DNA of 64,000 nt, from contig NC_049912.1 in assembly GCF_001411555.2 (NCBI RefSeq), forward strand, positions 19,948,341-20,012,340, written 5' to 3'. This DNA comes from Juglans regia. Lineage: Eukaryota; Streptophyta; Magnoliopsida; Fagales; Juglandaceae. This document shows positions 1 to 11,533 of the stretch, piece after piece. The notes beneath the pieces were generated by a model. That model was not told where the DNA came from and made no database searches. It saw only the letters and a list, made by a program, of their open reading frames with translations. The first letter of the stretch is position 1. Each line of letters opens with the position of its first letter. Position numbers and translations under genes: made by a program.

Positions 1-1020
1 ATTTTTTTAATTATTAATTAATTTAATTTTATCATATTTTACCATTCTACCTATTTATTTAATGTTATTTACCTAATTTATTTAATTTTATTTAGACCAT
101 TTTTTTCCTTCTTAGATTTCATTAGAAAGAGAAAAGCCAGATGAGAGAGAGATGAAATAATAATAAAAACAATTGATTTGTTAGTGTTACAATGCACATC
201 CAAATATGACCAAACATTTAGATTTACTATAGCTGAAGTCTATCTTTTTAGAATTTGCCTAATTCAATGCCATCAGTTTTTATATCCCAATAACTATTTG
301 AAGTAGTTTTTTTAAATTTAACTAATCCATTAAAAATGCTCTTAGATAACCTATTGATAATGGTATTCAAACTAGCACAAAGTCATTAACCATACGTCCT
401 CTAGTTTTTATTAATTCCTTAAATTTGATTTAATTTAATTTAATTAAATTTTTTTTTAAATTCTATGTTTGTTGGGTATTAGTTATATTTCTTGAAGTCC
501 CTTGAGTCTTACCCCATAAGCACCTACGCGCCCCCAATTCCCAAACCTCACTCTCACCCACCCCATGACTTATATATATATATATATATATATAGAGCAA
601 TTAATCTCTATTTGGAAACTGTAATACAAGTCTAGATAATTTTATATTTAAAAATTTTTAAAATTACAAAAATATCTCTCATAAAATAATATTTTTTCTC
701 ATTTAATAAAGGGTCTGCACATACAATCCTAAGCCATGCAATGCAATTCAAGGGACTGCAATGCAAGGGCCTGTAAATAAAATTTCTCATATATATATAT
801 AACACGAAATTTCATTTTTCTTTTTACATCACATATAAATATATATAAATATATATCTAATCTTCTACATGCATATAAATATATTCTTACCTTACGCTCT
901 TACCCAATCCTACCAATTCTTTCATCTCTGTCTGATCTCTCTTTTCAGTGGCTCCTCTATTCACACTTTTGGTCCTCCTCCTCTGGCCTCCTCCTGCATC
1001 TCCTTCTTTTTGTCTATGGT
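1..1020. other. AT-rich intergenic sequence upstream of endosulfine-like gene
   Basis: I see no credible coding sequence here. The stretch holds oligo-A/T runs and a (TA)n microsatellite near 570-592. The last part becomes pyrimidine-rich, as expected for a plant promoter or 5' leader. The short open frames around 870-1100 are low complexity and match no family I know. Confidence 0.5.
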
Positions 1021-1022
1021 TG

Positions 1023-1037
1023 TGAGTCATGACGTCA
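1023..1037 (+). promoter_or_regulatory. adjacent TGAGTCA and TGACGTCA bZIP-type sites
   Basis: TGAGTCA (1023-1029) is followed without spacing by the perfect palindrome TGACGTCA (1030-1037), about 225 bases upstream of the endosulfine-like ATG. These are the classical GCN4-like and C-box/TGA-type cores bound by plant bZIP factors. The sequence shows the motifs; a role in regulating the downstream gene is inferred from position. Confidence 0.45.
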
Positions 1038-1261
1038 TTGCGCTTATAATTAGGTTTAGCTCCTTCCTTCATTTTTGCAAACTCGACTCGGTGCTTTAGG
1101 GACCTCTCTCTAATCTCTTCTTTGATATATCCTCAAGCTAAAGGTTTTCTTCTTATGTTATATTTGTATATAGAATCTTCAAGGCTGAAAGCCTGAATCC
1201 TACTTCTTTCTGTACGTCTTTAATGCCGGTCGATTTGTTTTCAGAGAAAGAGCTGAGATCG

Positions 1262-2918
1262 ATGGCGGAATGCAACAGAGGCCAAGAAGACTGTTTTGCT
1301 TCCCAAGGCCAAGAGGTATATAAATAAATATATATATATATATATATATGATAAATGATAAATGATAGTTACATGATCGTGTACATAAACTTCGTTTAAT
1401 TATTTAAAAAAAAATAAAAAAAATATGAGATTTATATAAAAAAAATTAATTTTTTAATAATAGATTTTTTTTTTTTTTTAAAATGACTGTACGATACTTA
1501 CGCATTTCATGACTATATATAATATTAATATATATATACACGCACTCTCGGATGATCAATCTTCTTTCTCATCATATAATTCATAAACAATGACTAGAAA
1601 ATGTATGTATGTATATATTTTTAAGACTGTACTGCGTATCAGCCGGAAGCCGCAACACACCTTTCATAATTTTTTTTTTTTTTTTTTTCACCCCAGCACG
1701 TTAAGTGTGCTGGGGCTTCTTCACACAGTAGTGTGTGAAGAAGATTTATTCATATTTCTATACCTCTTCGATAAGCATGTATGATCATAACGTGCATGAT
1801 TGCAATGCCTTATCTGTATCATGAATGTATTTCATGCCCTTACTGCATGGCTTAATCATGCATATGGTCCACGGTACCTGCATGCAGGACATCCACTCAT
1901 ATTCATTTATATATTTTTAAATTGAATGGTTATTTCCGTTTGGTGTATTAAATCTTATTAAATCTTCCTATCTTTATTTCGTTCCATTCTAAAAATAAAA
2001 GAAAAATATTTTAATAAAAAAAATTATAAAAAAATAAACCCATAATATATATGATTTAATATTGTCGATAACATCTCTCTCATATTTTCTTTCTGAAGTT
2101 GGATTGAAAGGAATTAAAGGCCACGAATACACCACGAATACACTTTGGACACGTTTGTTTTTAAAGATGCGATAAGATGAGATGAGATTAAAGTTTAAAA
2201 ATTAAATAAAAAATTATTAAAATATATTTTTTAATATTATTTTTATTTTGAGATTTAAAAAAGTTAAATTATTTATTTTATTTTATATTAAAAGTTAAAA
2301 AAATTATAATAATTAAATGAGATGAGATGAGATAAGATGAGATATTTTTAAAAGCAAATTAGCTATAGATTTTTGAGTCAAGTGGTTCCTTACATCCAAC
2401 GGTTGGTAATAGAACACGGAATGGTAAGACGCTTTGGTCCTACACAAGGCCGTGTTCGTAGATATTCTCTTGCATTTTGTCGGCAGGGAATTACATTACA
2501 GATAACGTAAAGGCAATGGGTAGTTAGCCCGTCACGATATTCACGTGGACTTTGTTTTTTTCAAGCAAATGACATGTCTAAAATGTGGTTATTAGTCAGT
2601 TTTGTCCCCATCGACAAAAAATAAATGCAATTCTTTGAATTTAGTGATTATCAAGAAGTAATTTAATTTGAAGTAATTTAAAAGAGAGATACTATAAAAA
2701 AAGTTTTACACTACACACTTTCACTTAATTAAAGTAAAATTTATTATTTTTATCATTATATTTAAATATACACATATTTAAACATTAAGATATAAGAGCA
2801 AAAATAACAAATTACATGTTGGTTATGTGGATGTGTGTGGTATAAAACTTCTATGTATATTTTTTCTTTCTTCAAAAGTATTAAATTATATAATTTGGAT
2901 AAATGTCTTTTTAATTCA

Positions 2919-2968
<50 letters not shown>

Positions 2969-5088
2969 TCATATTATTTGAAAGTCTTGTATGGATAACA
3001 TTATTAGCTAAGGGGATGGCACAAGACCCAAATCTCTAAAATAGAGATCATGGGTTCGACCCTGAACCCTCTCTCCCAATGTATAAAAAAAAAAAAATTA
3101 TTTAATACTTTAGGATTCAAATGCTATGTCTATCTTTAAATTAGACTATCTAGCTAATTTAGATAAGACTGAAAAAAATCTCAATCAACATTGTAAAACC
3201 AATTTTTCATGTAAGCCAAATGAGTGGGAGGCTAGACATGAATCATGACCAAGTATCCAAAATATTAATATATTAATTGAAAAGAGAAATGCTTTAATTA
3301 TAAATTGATTTTACAAAAATAAATTTACAACTCATGTGACTTTATATAGTATGTCAGATTATAAAATTATTTTTATTATAAAATAGGTAATTTAATGTAT
3401 CACATGAAACTATATCAGTTTATGATTTTATTTTTATAAAATAGTCACAAAGTAAAATAGTTTTGTGACTGTTACACTTCTAAGAAGGGAAACACGTGCA
3501 TTTACTTTGATAATGAAATGAAATTAAATAATTAATAAACCATGGTTTCAACCTGTGACTGGATGATGAGATTTCTTAGCCTTTATTGTGATTATCTGTA
3601 CATGTATTTCTTATAAGAGAATATTATTATATACTGATTAGCAGAAATTGGGTTTTAGACTCTTTCTAATCATAAAAAATGAAAAAAAAAAAAAAAACTT
3701 TTGGGATGTATTATCACAGGCAAAGACCAGTACAGAGAAGAAGTATGGAGCACTGATGCCAAAGAAAAAGCCACTGATTTCAAACGTAAATGATCAACAC
3801 TCTTAAATATTCAGCTAGCATAACATGATTCTGCCTCATTTTCTCTCCAAATCATGTTCTGTTAAAATAAGCGATAACTTGTTTTGGTATGGCTTTAGGA
3901 TCATGAACGTGCATTCTTTGATTCAGCAGACTGGGCATTATGCAAGGTAATTTATCCCAGTTAACTTTCTTGATCAGGTGTGTCATGTGATTCAAGCAAT
4001 TAATCTTAGAGCATGATTCGGCACTCGGAATATCTCATAATTTAGTGAATACTAGTAAAATAGTTTGAGTAAATATGTTTTATTGGGTTTTGAAAAAGAA
4101 AAGAGAAAAAATAGAATAAAAATATTATAGAATAAAGAAATTATTTGAATATAACTTTTTAATATTCATTTTGTTTTGAAATTTGTAGATATTGTATTGA
4201 TTTTTGTATTTTGTTTTGAAGTTTGTAAAATTGTATTACTTTTTGTGTTTGACTAATGAATAGATGAAAAAAAATTAAAAACTTGAATTTGAAAAAATAT
4301 TTTGTGTTTGAGTGATGTTTGAGAATGAAATTGTAGGAAATTTTTAGAATTTTAATAATTTTTTTTAGTGTGTCCAAACAAGCCATTAGTTAACTATCAG
4401 TTTGGAATTTATTTGAAGAAAATTACAAATAAATAACGTGCAGCAAGGTGCTGGAGTGAATACAAAAACAACAGCAGCAGTGGAGACCTTGCAGCCAAAA
4501 CTACAGGTATAAACTTTGGGCTCGCCTATAACATGTTTGGGTACCGCTTCATTCAGAAAAAACAGTGCTATTTATAAGTAGATGTGTAAACACACTACTT
4601 AATGCGTGATCTACTATAATTATAAAAAGAGAAAAGATATTTACAATCGTAAATTGTGCAATTGCTGCATAATCGCTTTGAAAAAAGTGAATAAAATATA
4701 AGAGCCATATAAAAAAATTAATTTTATAATAGTGGATCTCAATCTTTTTCAAAGCGATTACGTGGTGTTTACGCACTTCATGATTATATATAGAATTACT
4801 CTTATAAAAAATTTAAAAATATCAATACTTTTTTATGTCATCGATGTGATAAGTACTGTGTTAATATATAAACAGATTTGCAAATAGATTTTTTCTATAC
4901 CGAAATCCTGAACGTTTAATCATAGCTTGATATTAGATTTTGTTAGAGTGGAATCTTACTTAACAGACATAGTATTGGAAAACAAATGCTCACAAAATCA
5001 GTCCAACCTGACAATATGCAGAGAACACCTCATCAACAGCTCCCTCCCAGGAGACCTGCTTGTACATCTGGTTGAGATGGAATGGTGA
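1262..5088 (+). CDS. endosulfine/ARPP19-like phosphoprotein, 5 exons
   Basis: My model has exons 1262-1315, 3720-3785, 3899-3946, 4444-4506 and 5002-5088, all in phase 0, giving 105 residues. Exon 2 encodes a basic stretch ending KKYGALMPKKKPLISN. Exon 3 encodes DHERAFFDSADWALCK, with FDSADW at residues 47-52. This is the plant form of the endosulfine signature, which in animals is FDSGDY, is phosphorylated by Greatwall kinase and inhibits PP2A-B55. Plants have no clear Greatwall orthologue, so the upstream kinase is unknown. Exon 4 is QG-rich and continues to LQPKLQ. The last exon is uncertain: the phase-0 reading gives a 28-residue tail ending at 5088, while another frame gives a more family-like tail (HQQLPPRRP) ending at 5075. 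Intron 1 (2.4 kb) is swollen by MITEs and a SINE-like insertion. The small exons and their good GT..AG borders make the first four exons secure. Confidence 0.8.
1352..1520. repeat. palindromic MITE family B, copy 1 (intron 1 of endosulfine-like gene)
   Basis: The two ends are inverted versions of each other: a left arm near GATCGTGTACATAAAC and a right arm GTACGATACTTACGC, around an AT-rich middle with a run of T. The same arms recur at 4622-4800, 7798-7950 and 32287-32465. Confidence 0.45.
2147..2360. mobile_element. Tourist-like MITE, family A, copy a
   Basis: This copy is about 210 bp. It has GATGAGATGAGAT near the left end, an AT-rich centre (AAAGTTAAATTATTTATT) and AAATGAGATGAGATGAG near the right end. 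It lies in intron 1 of the endosulfine-like gene and is one of six related copies in the window. Confidence 0.7.
2925..2963. repeat. (TA)n microsatellite
   Basis: About 19 uninterrupted TA units in intron 1 of the endosulfine-like gene. Shorter TA tracts occur near 570, 1330, 25885, 29667, 31460, 47406 and 57717. Confidence 0.9.
3003..3100 (+). mobile_element. possible tRNA-derived SINE fragment with poly(A)
   Basis: GGGTTCGACCC at about 3052 matches a Pol III B box, and the segment ends in a 13-A run at about 3086. I see no convincing A box, and only a weak flanking repeat (ATTATT on both sides). It is probably a 5'-truncated SINE. Confidence 0.4.
4017..4385. repeat. AT-rich repeat-like segment in intron 3
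   Basis: The segment runs from a TTAGAGCATGATTCGG-like left edge to GTGTCCAAACAAGCC at the right. The right edge resembles the reverse complement of GGCTTGTTTGGAC ends seen on plant MITEs. There is no coding potential. The boundaries are approximate. Confidence 0.3.
4622..4800. repeat. palindromic MITE family B, copy 2 (intron 4 of endosulfine-like gene)
   Basis: The left arm reads ATTTACAATCGTAAATTGTG and the right arm GTTTACGCACTTCATGATTA. The inner arms AATCGCTTTGAAAAA and TTTTTCAAAGCGATT form a near-perfect stem. It is the best preserved copy of family B. Confidence 0.55.
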
Positions 5089-5772
5089 GTGTTCAAATGC
5101 AATGCTTACAGGTAGCTGGCCTGGGTATGCTATATATATTAACTTTTTGAACTACTTCATGTGGTTGTGGATGTTGCAGAGAGAGTAGAACTGCATGTAC
5201 GTGTTCAGGAATCATACAAGTTTTTGTGTGATGTTGTCACAGTAATCATACTGTTCATAAAATGGCATACATTACAATGGCCTAAGCGCTTTTACATGTG
5301 CACTTGCTTCTAATAAAAAGGTTTTCATTAATGTGAGAAATGTTTTGATATCTGCTTTTCTTTTCATAAACGACGATTGTTGTGTTTGTATGCCTAAATT
5401 ACAAAAGAAGAAAAGAAAATGCAGCACGAGCTGTGGTTGACACCATTACGGTATAAGGAAACCAATCATCTCATGTTTGGGAGTTTTAGATTGTGTTTGG
5501 GAACACAACTGTTTTCAGACGTTATTATCAGATTATTTCACTATTATTTATAAATTATTTCACTACTATTTATAGATAATATGAGATACTCTTAACATCC
5601 TAACGGAACCAGAAAGCTATATCGCCCTTCTTTCATACTTTATAGTTCAATAGAGGAACAAATGCATTCTAAGAAGTCATTCATAATGTCCATTCTAGAA
5701 AGCAAAAGTTAAGGAAAATGACTTGTGGCCTGAAACCAATGTAGGTTCGACAAACATATAATAAATCAATAG
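5089..5772. other. 3' flank of endosulfine-like gene; no gene seen
   Basis: The first ~250 bases are probably 3'UTR, with an AATAAAA-like signal near 5313. The rest is AT-rich sequence with no recognisable coding or repeat structure. Confidence 0.4.
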
Positions 5773-5961
5773 TTGGCTGTCAATTATCAGGTTTATCAGA
5801 TTCAAAAGTTAGGGCTTGGCAAGGAGCTTTTATCGATGCTTATCAAAGCTTTACTTCCAAGTTTTAAGTCCTATGAGGTGTCACACGTCAATAGAGAGGC
5901 CAATGATGTAGCACACAAGCTTGCTCAATATGCAAGACATTCGGAAAACCAGAAAGTTTGA
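5773..5961 (+). pseudogene. LINE RNase H-like (RVT_3) fragment
   Basis: The 62-residue reading contains YEVSHVNREANDVAHKLAQY. This matches the C-terminal block of the RNase H-like domain common in plant L1-type LINEs, where the pattern is HVxREANxxAHxLA. No reverse transcriptase lies upstream, so it is a 5'-truncated relic. The following ~90 bases look like the LINE 3' tail. Confidence 0.6.
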
Positions 5962-6946
5962 ATGAATTCTTTTCCAGATATAATTTCTCAATCTGTATTT
6001 ATAGATGCCAAATTGTAATCACTCAATCTCTAATGAGTGTCATTGTTTCCCATTAACAAAAATTATCACTTTATCTTTGGGGTATGGTTTTCGTCTAACT
6101 CTTTTTTAGTATTGATTTGGTCTCGTTTATTTTCACAACTCATCTAAATTCATCTCGTCTAATCATTATAACTTTTCAAAAATTTCACACAAAATAAATT
6201 AAACAATTCAATTTTTTCAAATCTTAAAATAAAAATATTATTAAAAAAATATATTTTAATAATATTTTATTTAATTTTTAATTTTAATATCAACTCATCT
6301 CATCTTATTTGTGAAAACAAATGAGGAGTTGTAAGAGGTCTTAATTGGTTGGAAAGTCGTGGACTCAATCCCCTTTAGATAGACACGATGCTAAAGAGAT
6401 CAAATATTATCCTTATCCATCTACTTGGTGCCGGTATGCTTTTGATTTGGCTAATGATAGGCTATAAGTCAAATTCGTCTTGGGGATGTGCCTATTATTG
6501 TATGAATCAGCATTTGGTTTTATAAGGCAGTTACTATTTCCAACCAGGTTAACCCCATTATAATCTGAGTGGGTACCTGATTATAAAAATTTGGATTTTA
6601 TCCGAGTTGTAACTGGATATCCTAATTTGTTAAAAAACTATTTTAGAGATGAAGCTACAAATATAAAATTATGTTGTTATGAATATCAAAATGACATTGT
6701 TTTATCTATTAGGGGTGGATGGCGGGGGCCCCACCACTCGTCCGCTCGCCCCAACTTGTCGGTTGAGCGCCCTAAACTGTCAGATGCCAGGGTGCTAGCC
6801 CCCGCCCGCACCTGGAAACTCAAGCAAGGATAGGGTCTGTGATAGGCCCAGACCCACCCGTGCTGGGCCCCATCTATATGTTAAAAAAAACTATTTCTTT
6901 AATAAAACAACGTTGTTTTAATATAGGGTTTCGTACAAAATGAGAA
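5962..6946. other. intergenic, with MITE copy b; no gene seen
   Basis: Apart from the MITE at 6117-6328, this stretch shows no recognisable gene. A short GC-rich island at 6715-6870 contains low-complexity proline-coding sequence that I do not regard as a gene. Confidence 0.35.
6117..6328. mobile_element. Tourist-like MITE, family A, copy b (reverse orientation)
   Basis: The segment starts GGTCTCGTTTATTTTCACAA and contains CATCTCGTCTAATCATTATA and an AT core. It ends with CTCATCTCATCTTATTTGTG, the reverse complement of the family A signature. Confidence 0.65.
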
Positions 6947-6962
6947 ATGCCCCAGGGCCTAG

Positions 6963-6966
<4 letters not shown>

Positions 6967-7035
<69 letters not shown>

Positions 7036-7098
7036 ATGCCTCTATTTTAGCATTTTATGGCTTCTTCGTCACCCCCAGCCGATCGCTATCGTTGTGGT

Positions 7099-7157
<59 letters not shown>

Positions 7158-7240
7158 GCCTTTGTTTTAGCATTTTATGGCGTCGTTGTTGCCCTTAGTT
7201 GGTCATCTTCGCCGTCATGATCTCTCTCTCCCTCTCATCG
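6967..7240. repeat. two (CT)n tracts inside a tandem duplication
   Basis: CT dinucleotides run at 6967-7032 (about 33 units) and 7101-7154 (about 27 units). Each tract is followed by a related unique segment containing TTTTAGCATTTTATGGC, so the whole ~125-bp unit is duplicated and the second copy is diverged. The open frame across it is pure Ser-Leu repeat and not a gene. Confidence 0.85.
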
Positions 7241-8714
7241 TTGCCTCCAGTCGGTATTATATATATATAATATATCTGGTTGGTGGTTCACTTTTCATTG
7301 GATGAGTTTTGGTTTTTTTAACAACCGTGGGTTGGTGGTGGGCGCTTTGTATTTTAACCGGGGTGGGCGAAAGAACCGGGGGTCAGTTTGCCCCCTTATA
7401 GCTAGACGAGAAGCACTGCCCAACAGAGGCGTGGCTAGAGCCCAAGGGCCCAACCCTGCCCCACCCATGTAGGGGCGGGGGGCAGGACAAGGGCACTCCT
7501 ATTATCTATAATGTATTTTTTTAAAAAGAAACCCAGTTACGAATATTGGTTATTAATTCGAAATCCGCATTATATAATCGTATCCGTATTTGGATAAGGG
7601 TAGGTATGAAATCTAGATACCTGCCTAGATGAACCCGATTTTCTAAACCTTGAATCGGATTGAAAAAGGGTACAATGCAAATGCCATGAACTATAATAAG
7701 TGTGTAAATTTATTAAAAATAATTTCAAAATTTCATAACTACTATTTATGTTAAATATAATTGTAAAATAATTTTAATATTATCATTTTTCTTGTCTAAA
7801 GAAAAATGATATCCGCAATCATAGAGTGCGCGCTTGTGTTGAAAAATGAGTAAATAAAAGACTCATACTTTTGAATAGTGAACCCTATTTTTTTTTCAAA
7901 ATGAGTGCGCGGTACTTGTACAATATGATTTATATCTAGCATTACTCTTTGTCTAAATAAAAATAATATTTACAGTCGTGAATTGAATAAGTAAAAAATT
8001 CACATAAAAGAATTAAATTTTTAATAATAGACTCAATTTTTTTTTTTAAAAGACTGGTGTTACTACTGTCTAAAATCCCATTTTAAATTGTCCTCAATGC
8101 TAAACCCCAGCCTGTTTTTCAATATCTCATGACTAGGGCCCACAAAACTTGGGCTTGGAGTTGGAACACCAGAATTTATAGAAAAATGATAGCTAGAAGC
8201 CCTGAAGCACACCGTACACCCTCCAAATAAGCATTGTGAAATATCTATTTTACCCCCATTTAAATCACAACCTTCTGGCTTCCTCTCCTTGCTGCTCACC
8301 CACGACGGATTACATTCCCCTTTCTCTCCCATCTTCTTTTTCTAGTAGAAGTGCCCACGACAGATTTGCATCATTTCTCCCATCTCCAGCAGCTGTTCGA
8401 CGCAGGAATCGCGGGTTACACTTTTTTCCTTCAATTTTTCCTTGGCAAGAGGTTACACTTTTTGCCCTTCAACATTTGTGGACACTTAGGATGATACATT
8501 GGTCTGCGATTTTTTTGCCCATTGATAAAATCGTATTTTTGATTTTTTGTAGCTTCAATTTTTGGTCTGTGATAACTGTGATGAGATCACGATGGAGAAT
8601 ACTGAAATGAGAATATTATTGAGATTGTTTGTAGATTCAAAACAGTGATGAGATCATGAAATTTTTTGTCTGTGATGATGATGATTCTTTTTGGTCTGTG
8701 ATTTGGTGTTGCGC

Positions 8715-8745
<31 letters not shown>

Positions 8746-8996
8746 GTGATTAGGTGATTACCTTCCACGAAGTTCAATGTTGGATTTGTTGGCAAAATGC
8801 GAAGTGTGCTATTGAGGGAGGAAAACTGCTGACCCCAAGAGAACTCTATTTGTTTTTTGTGTTTTGGTTTTTTAATACACGTCAGTTGGTGTGCATGTGT
8901 GGTGTGCGGCACTTAAGTGGGCTTCTCCGTAGCACTTCTCGAATTTATAAGCAAACTAGCCTGCATTTGGCGGCTTGTTAGGCGAATGACATAAGA
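7241..8996. other. intergenic; MITE relics, no supported gene
   Basis: The stretch contains GC-richer degenerate sequence (7320-7500), family B MITE relics (7798-8060) and a pyrimidine-rich stretch (8275-8480). It also has a (GA)n tract at 8718-8744. Open frames near 8063-8332 and 8236-8610 overlap in opposite directions and resemble no family I recognise. Confidence 0.35.
7798..7950. repeat. palindromic MITE family B, copy 3 (degraded)
   Basis: The left arm GATATCCGCAATCATAGAGT and the right arm with GCGCGGTACTTGTACAATAT flank ACTCATACTTTTGAATAGTG. A second partial copy with AATATTTACAGTCGTGAATT follows at about 7963-8060. Confidence 0.4.
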
Positions 8997-10740
8997 TTGA
9001 GAGGGTCGTCTTCCTTAGCTTCCAGGGCTTCACCTGCACTAAGAAACCTACCTGAAGAAGCTTGCAATAATAAGAAGCTTCCAAGGGATACCCCATCAAA
9101 GGCCGAATCCAAGGAATTTACTAATCAAGAATGCTCGAACAACTTTGAAGCTCTTTCAATAAGTAACCCTTCTCCTCTAAACTCTTAGTTCAGAAATCCC
9201 AACTCAGTTTCCATCTCAAAGAACCCCATTCCAGCTAAGAAATGCCAAGATACTATTAGAAAAATTGACCACCGGTACATTTCTCAAATTCTGTCGCAAA
9301 TGACTGGTTTATATTGCTAAACCACGAGGTCAAGGCAAGGAGAATCATTTTGACTGCTCAATTTGTAGCGAGTGTATTGCAAAATCAAGAAAACCCATTA
9401 CACCCTTTGAAATTTTATATCTAGGTTTCGAATATCGACCCATTATTCGTGAAGAATCAGGGTTGGTTTGGTTACACAAAACTAAACTATCTCATCTCAT
9501 ATAATCATTACAATTTTCTCAAACTTTCACACAAAATATAATAAACAATTCAACTTTTTCAAATCTAAAAACAAAACTAATATTAAAAAATAATATTATA
9601 ACAATATTTTATTCAATTTTTAACAAAACATATCGTCTCATCTGAACTGCATAACCAAATGAGACCTTAATTGATTCGAGGGGTCTTATCTAACACCCTT
9701 TCTTAGAAAGGTCCAGTTGTTTTGTCTATAATTGCAAATGACTGCTGATAATTGCAATCCTGATAGGTTCACTTATAATATCCTAATTCATTGAGTTTGC
9801 AAGATTGGAGTGTTGGATGAGGCCCTTCATTTGGTCAAGTAGATGGAGGCCTTGAGATATTCTCTGAATGTGTTCACGTCTACAATAGGACATGAAGAAG
9901 CAAGGAAGGGAATATTTTTCTGGATCAAATGTTCAAGGATGGACTTGTATATGATGTTTTTTGCTATAATACGGTGATTGATTGCTTGTGTAAAGCCAAT
10001 AAGATGGACATGACATCTGAGACTTTCAGAGACATGCAACATATGGGAAGTGCTCCTAACCTTGTCACTTACAATACCCTTATTAGCGGACATTGCAAGG
10101 ATGGAGAGCTATATAAGGTGCGGGAACTTCTGGTGATTCTTTTAGAACATGGATTTAAGCCTAATATCTTCAAATTTAGTTCAATAATAGATGGCCTTTG
10201 TCGAGTACACCAAATTGGCGATGCTTTTGAGTGTTTCATTGAAAATGGTTGAGTGGGGTGTCACCCCAAATACTGTCACATATAATATATTGATCTCTTT
10301 ATGTGTCATTGAGGATGTTGGTAGATCAATGAATCTTTTGAAAAAGATGTTAAGCCAACGGAATAAGCCCCGATACTTTCTCATTCAATGCTCTTATTCA
10401 AAGTTTTTGCAGGTTGAATAAGGTTGAGAAAGCAGAGAGCCTTTTCATTACCATGTTAAAACTAGGTTTGCATCCTGATAATTATACATACAGTGCTATG
10501 ATCAAGGCACTCTACCAATGTGGGAGACTGATTGAAGCTAAGGATATGTTTCACTCGATGGAAGTAAATGGTTGTGTTCCCAACTCTTATACATGTAAAT
10601 TAATTTTGGAAACTCTGGTTCAGCTAGGCCACTTTGAAGAGGCTCAGAATTTGGTAAAGAGACGTAGTAAGAGTGGACTAATTTGGTAAAGAGATGTAGT
10701 AAGAGTGGACTTTCTTTGAAATCCAATCCTAACTTGTAGG
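8997..10740 (+). pseudogene. PPR40: PPR40-like pentatricopeptide gene, decayed
   Basis: Pieces of a P-class PPR protein lie in order but in different frames. The N-terminal block is at 9260-9460 and includes RYISQILSQM and, after frameshift, DPLFVKNQ. A PPR repeat with CNPDRFTYNILIH lies at 9745-9850. Repeats are at 9929-10252 (CYNTVIDCLCKANKM, APNLVTYNTLISGHCKDG, FKPNIFKFSSIIDGLC) and 10243-10360 (VTPNTVTYNILI). C-terminal repeats are at 10414-10689 (LHPDNYTYSAMIKALYQCG). From memory the block order matches Arabidopsis PPR40 (At3g16890), a mitochondrial RNA-binding protein. A MITE sits at 9451-9666, where a large part of the N-terminal half is missing. Another internal deletion follows near 9885, with several stops and frameshifts. 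A ~31-bp tandem duplication occurs near the 3' end (10649-10710). It cannot encode a full protein. Confidence 0.75.
9451..9666. mobile_element. Tourist-like MITE, family A, copy c (reverse orientation), in PPR pseudogene
   Basis: The left end is GGTTGGTTTGGTTACAC and the right end ATAACCAAATGAGACC. The interior has TATCTCATCTCATATAATCA and CAATTCAACTTTTTCAAATC. It interrupts the PPR reading after VKNQ. Confidence 0.7.
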
Positions 10741-11497
10741 AAAGTGCTATTATGGTCCATCAATTCATGCTGCTTTGATGACATATGCATCTGTAGAGCA
10801 TTTGGCTACTGTCTTGCTTATTCCATCGGTGCAATTAAGTGTACAACAGGTATGTAGCAAGCCATTTTATAATTTTCTACTTCTAGTTCTTTCGTATCTC
10901 TTTTAGACGAGTGTTGGTTCTCGGTAGGATATGCAGGGTGAGTTGCTGATGATGAAGTTAAGCAAATTTGTATAAAAATGTTAAACTTTAAATTTATACT
11001 GTCCTGGCATTCCCTTCTATTGGTTTTCTACATCCTAAGAGGTATTCTGATATGAAGTTCAAATTTATTGTAGTTTTTAAATTTGGTTGAAACTTCTTAC
11101 CTTTCTGAGAGTAAAGGGGGAGAGGGACGATGAATCAGATTGGCTTGGGCGTTTTATCTGTTGTTCACGCATTGACATTGGTGAGGTGTTAAACATATCA
11201 ATGAAGAAAAGAAAAAGAGGAAAAAAGAGATTACTACTAGTATTCAATCTTTGCCCAATGAACAAAAATGGTCAATTGGATATGATGGCGCTAAAATATC
11301 AATAAACTCCATCTTTTAGATTGTCTTGATGCTGTCTTTTTTTTTTTTTTTTAAAATCAATCTACCCAAGTGAAATAGAGTTGTGTTGTTGACAAGTACT
11401 CCCTTGCAAGCACATACGATGTTGGCATGCTAATATTATCGCAATGTGATGTGGCTTGGAATTGTAAAATATGAATAATGGCTTTATGTTGTCTGGT

Positions 11498-11533
<36 letters not shown>

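Noticed and set aside
2827..3039. 70-codon open frame over the TA repeat
   Set aside because: It encodes (Ile-Tyr)n from the microsatellite and lies in an intron.
6947..7198. 83-codon Ser-Leu open frame
   Set aside because: It is a product of the CT repeats with no real protein character.
8236..8610. 124-codon open frame
   Set aside because: It overlaps an opposing open frame, is rich in Ser/Phe/Pro from pyrimidine-rich DNA, and has no recognisable domain or introns.
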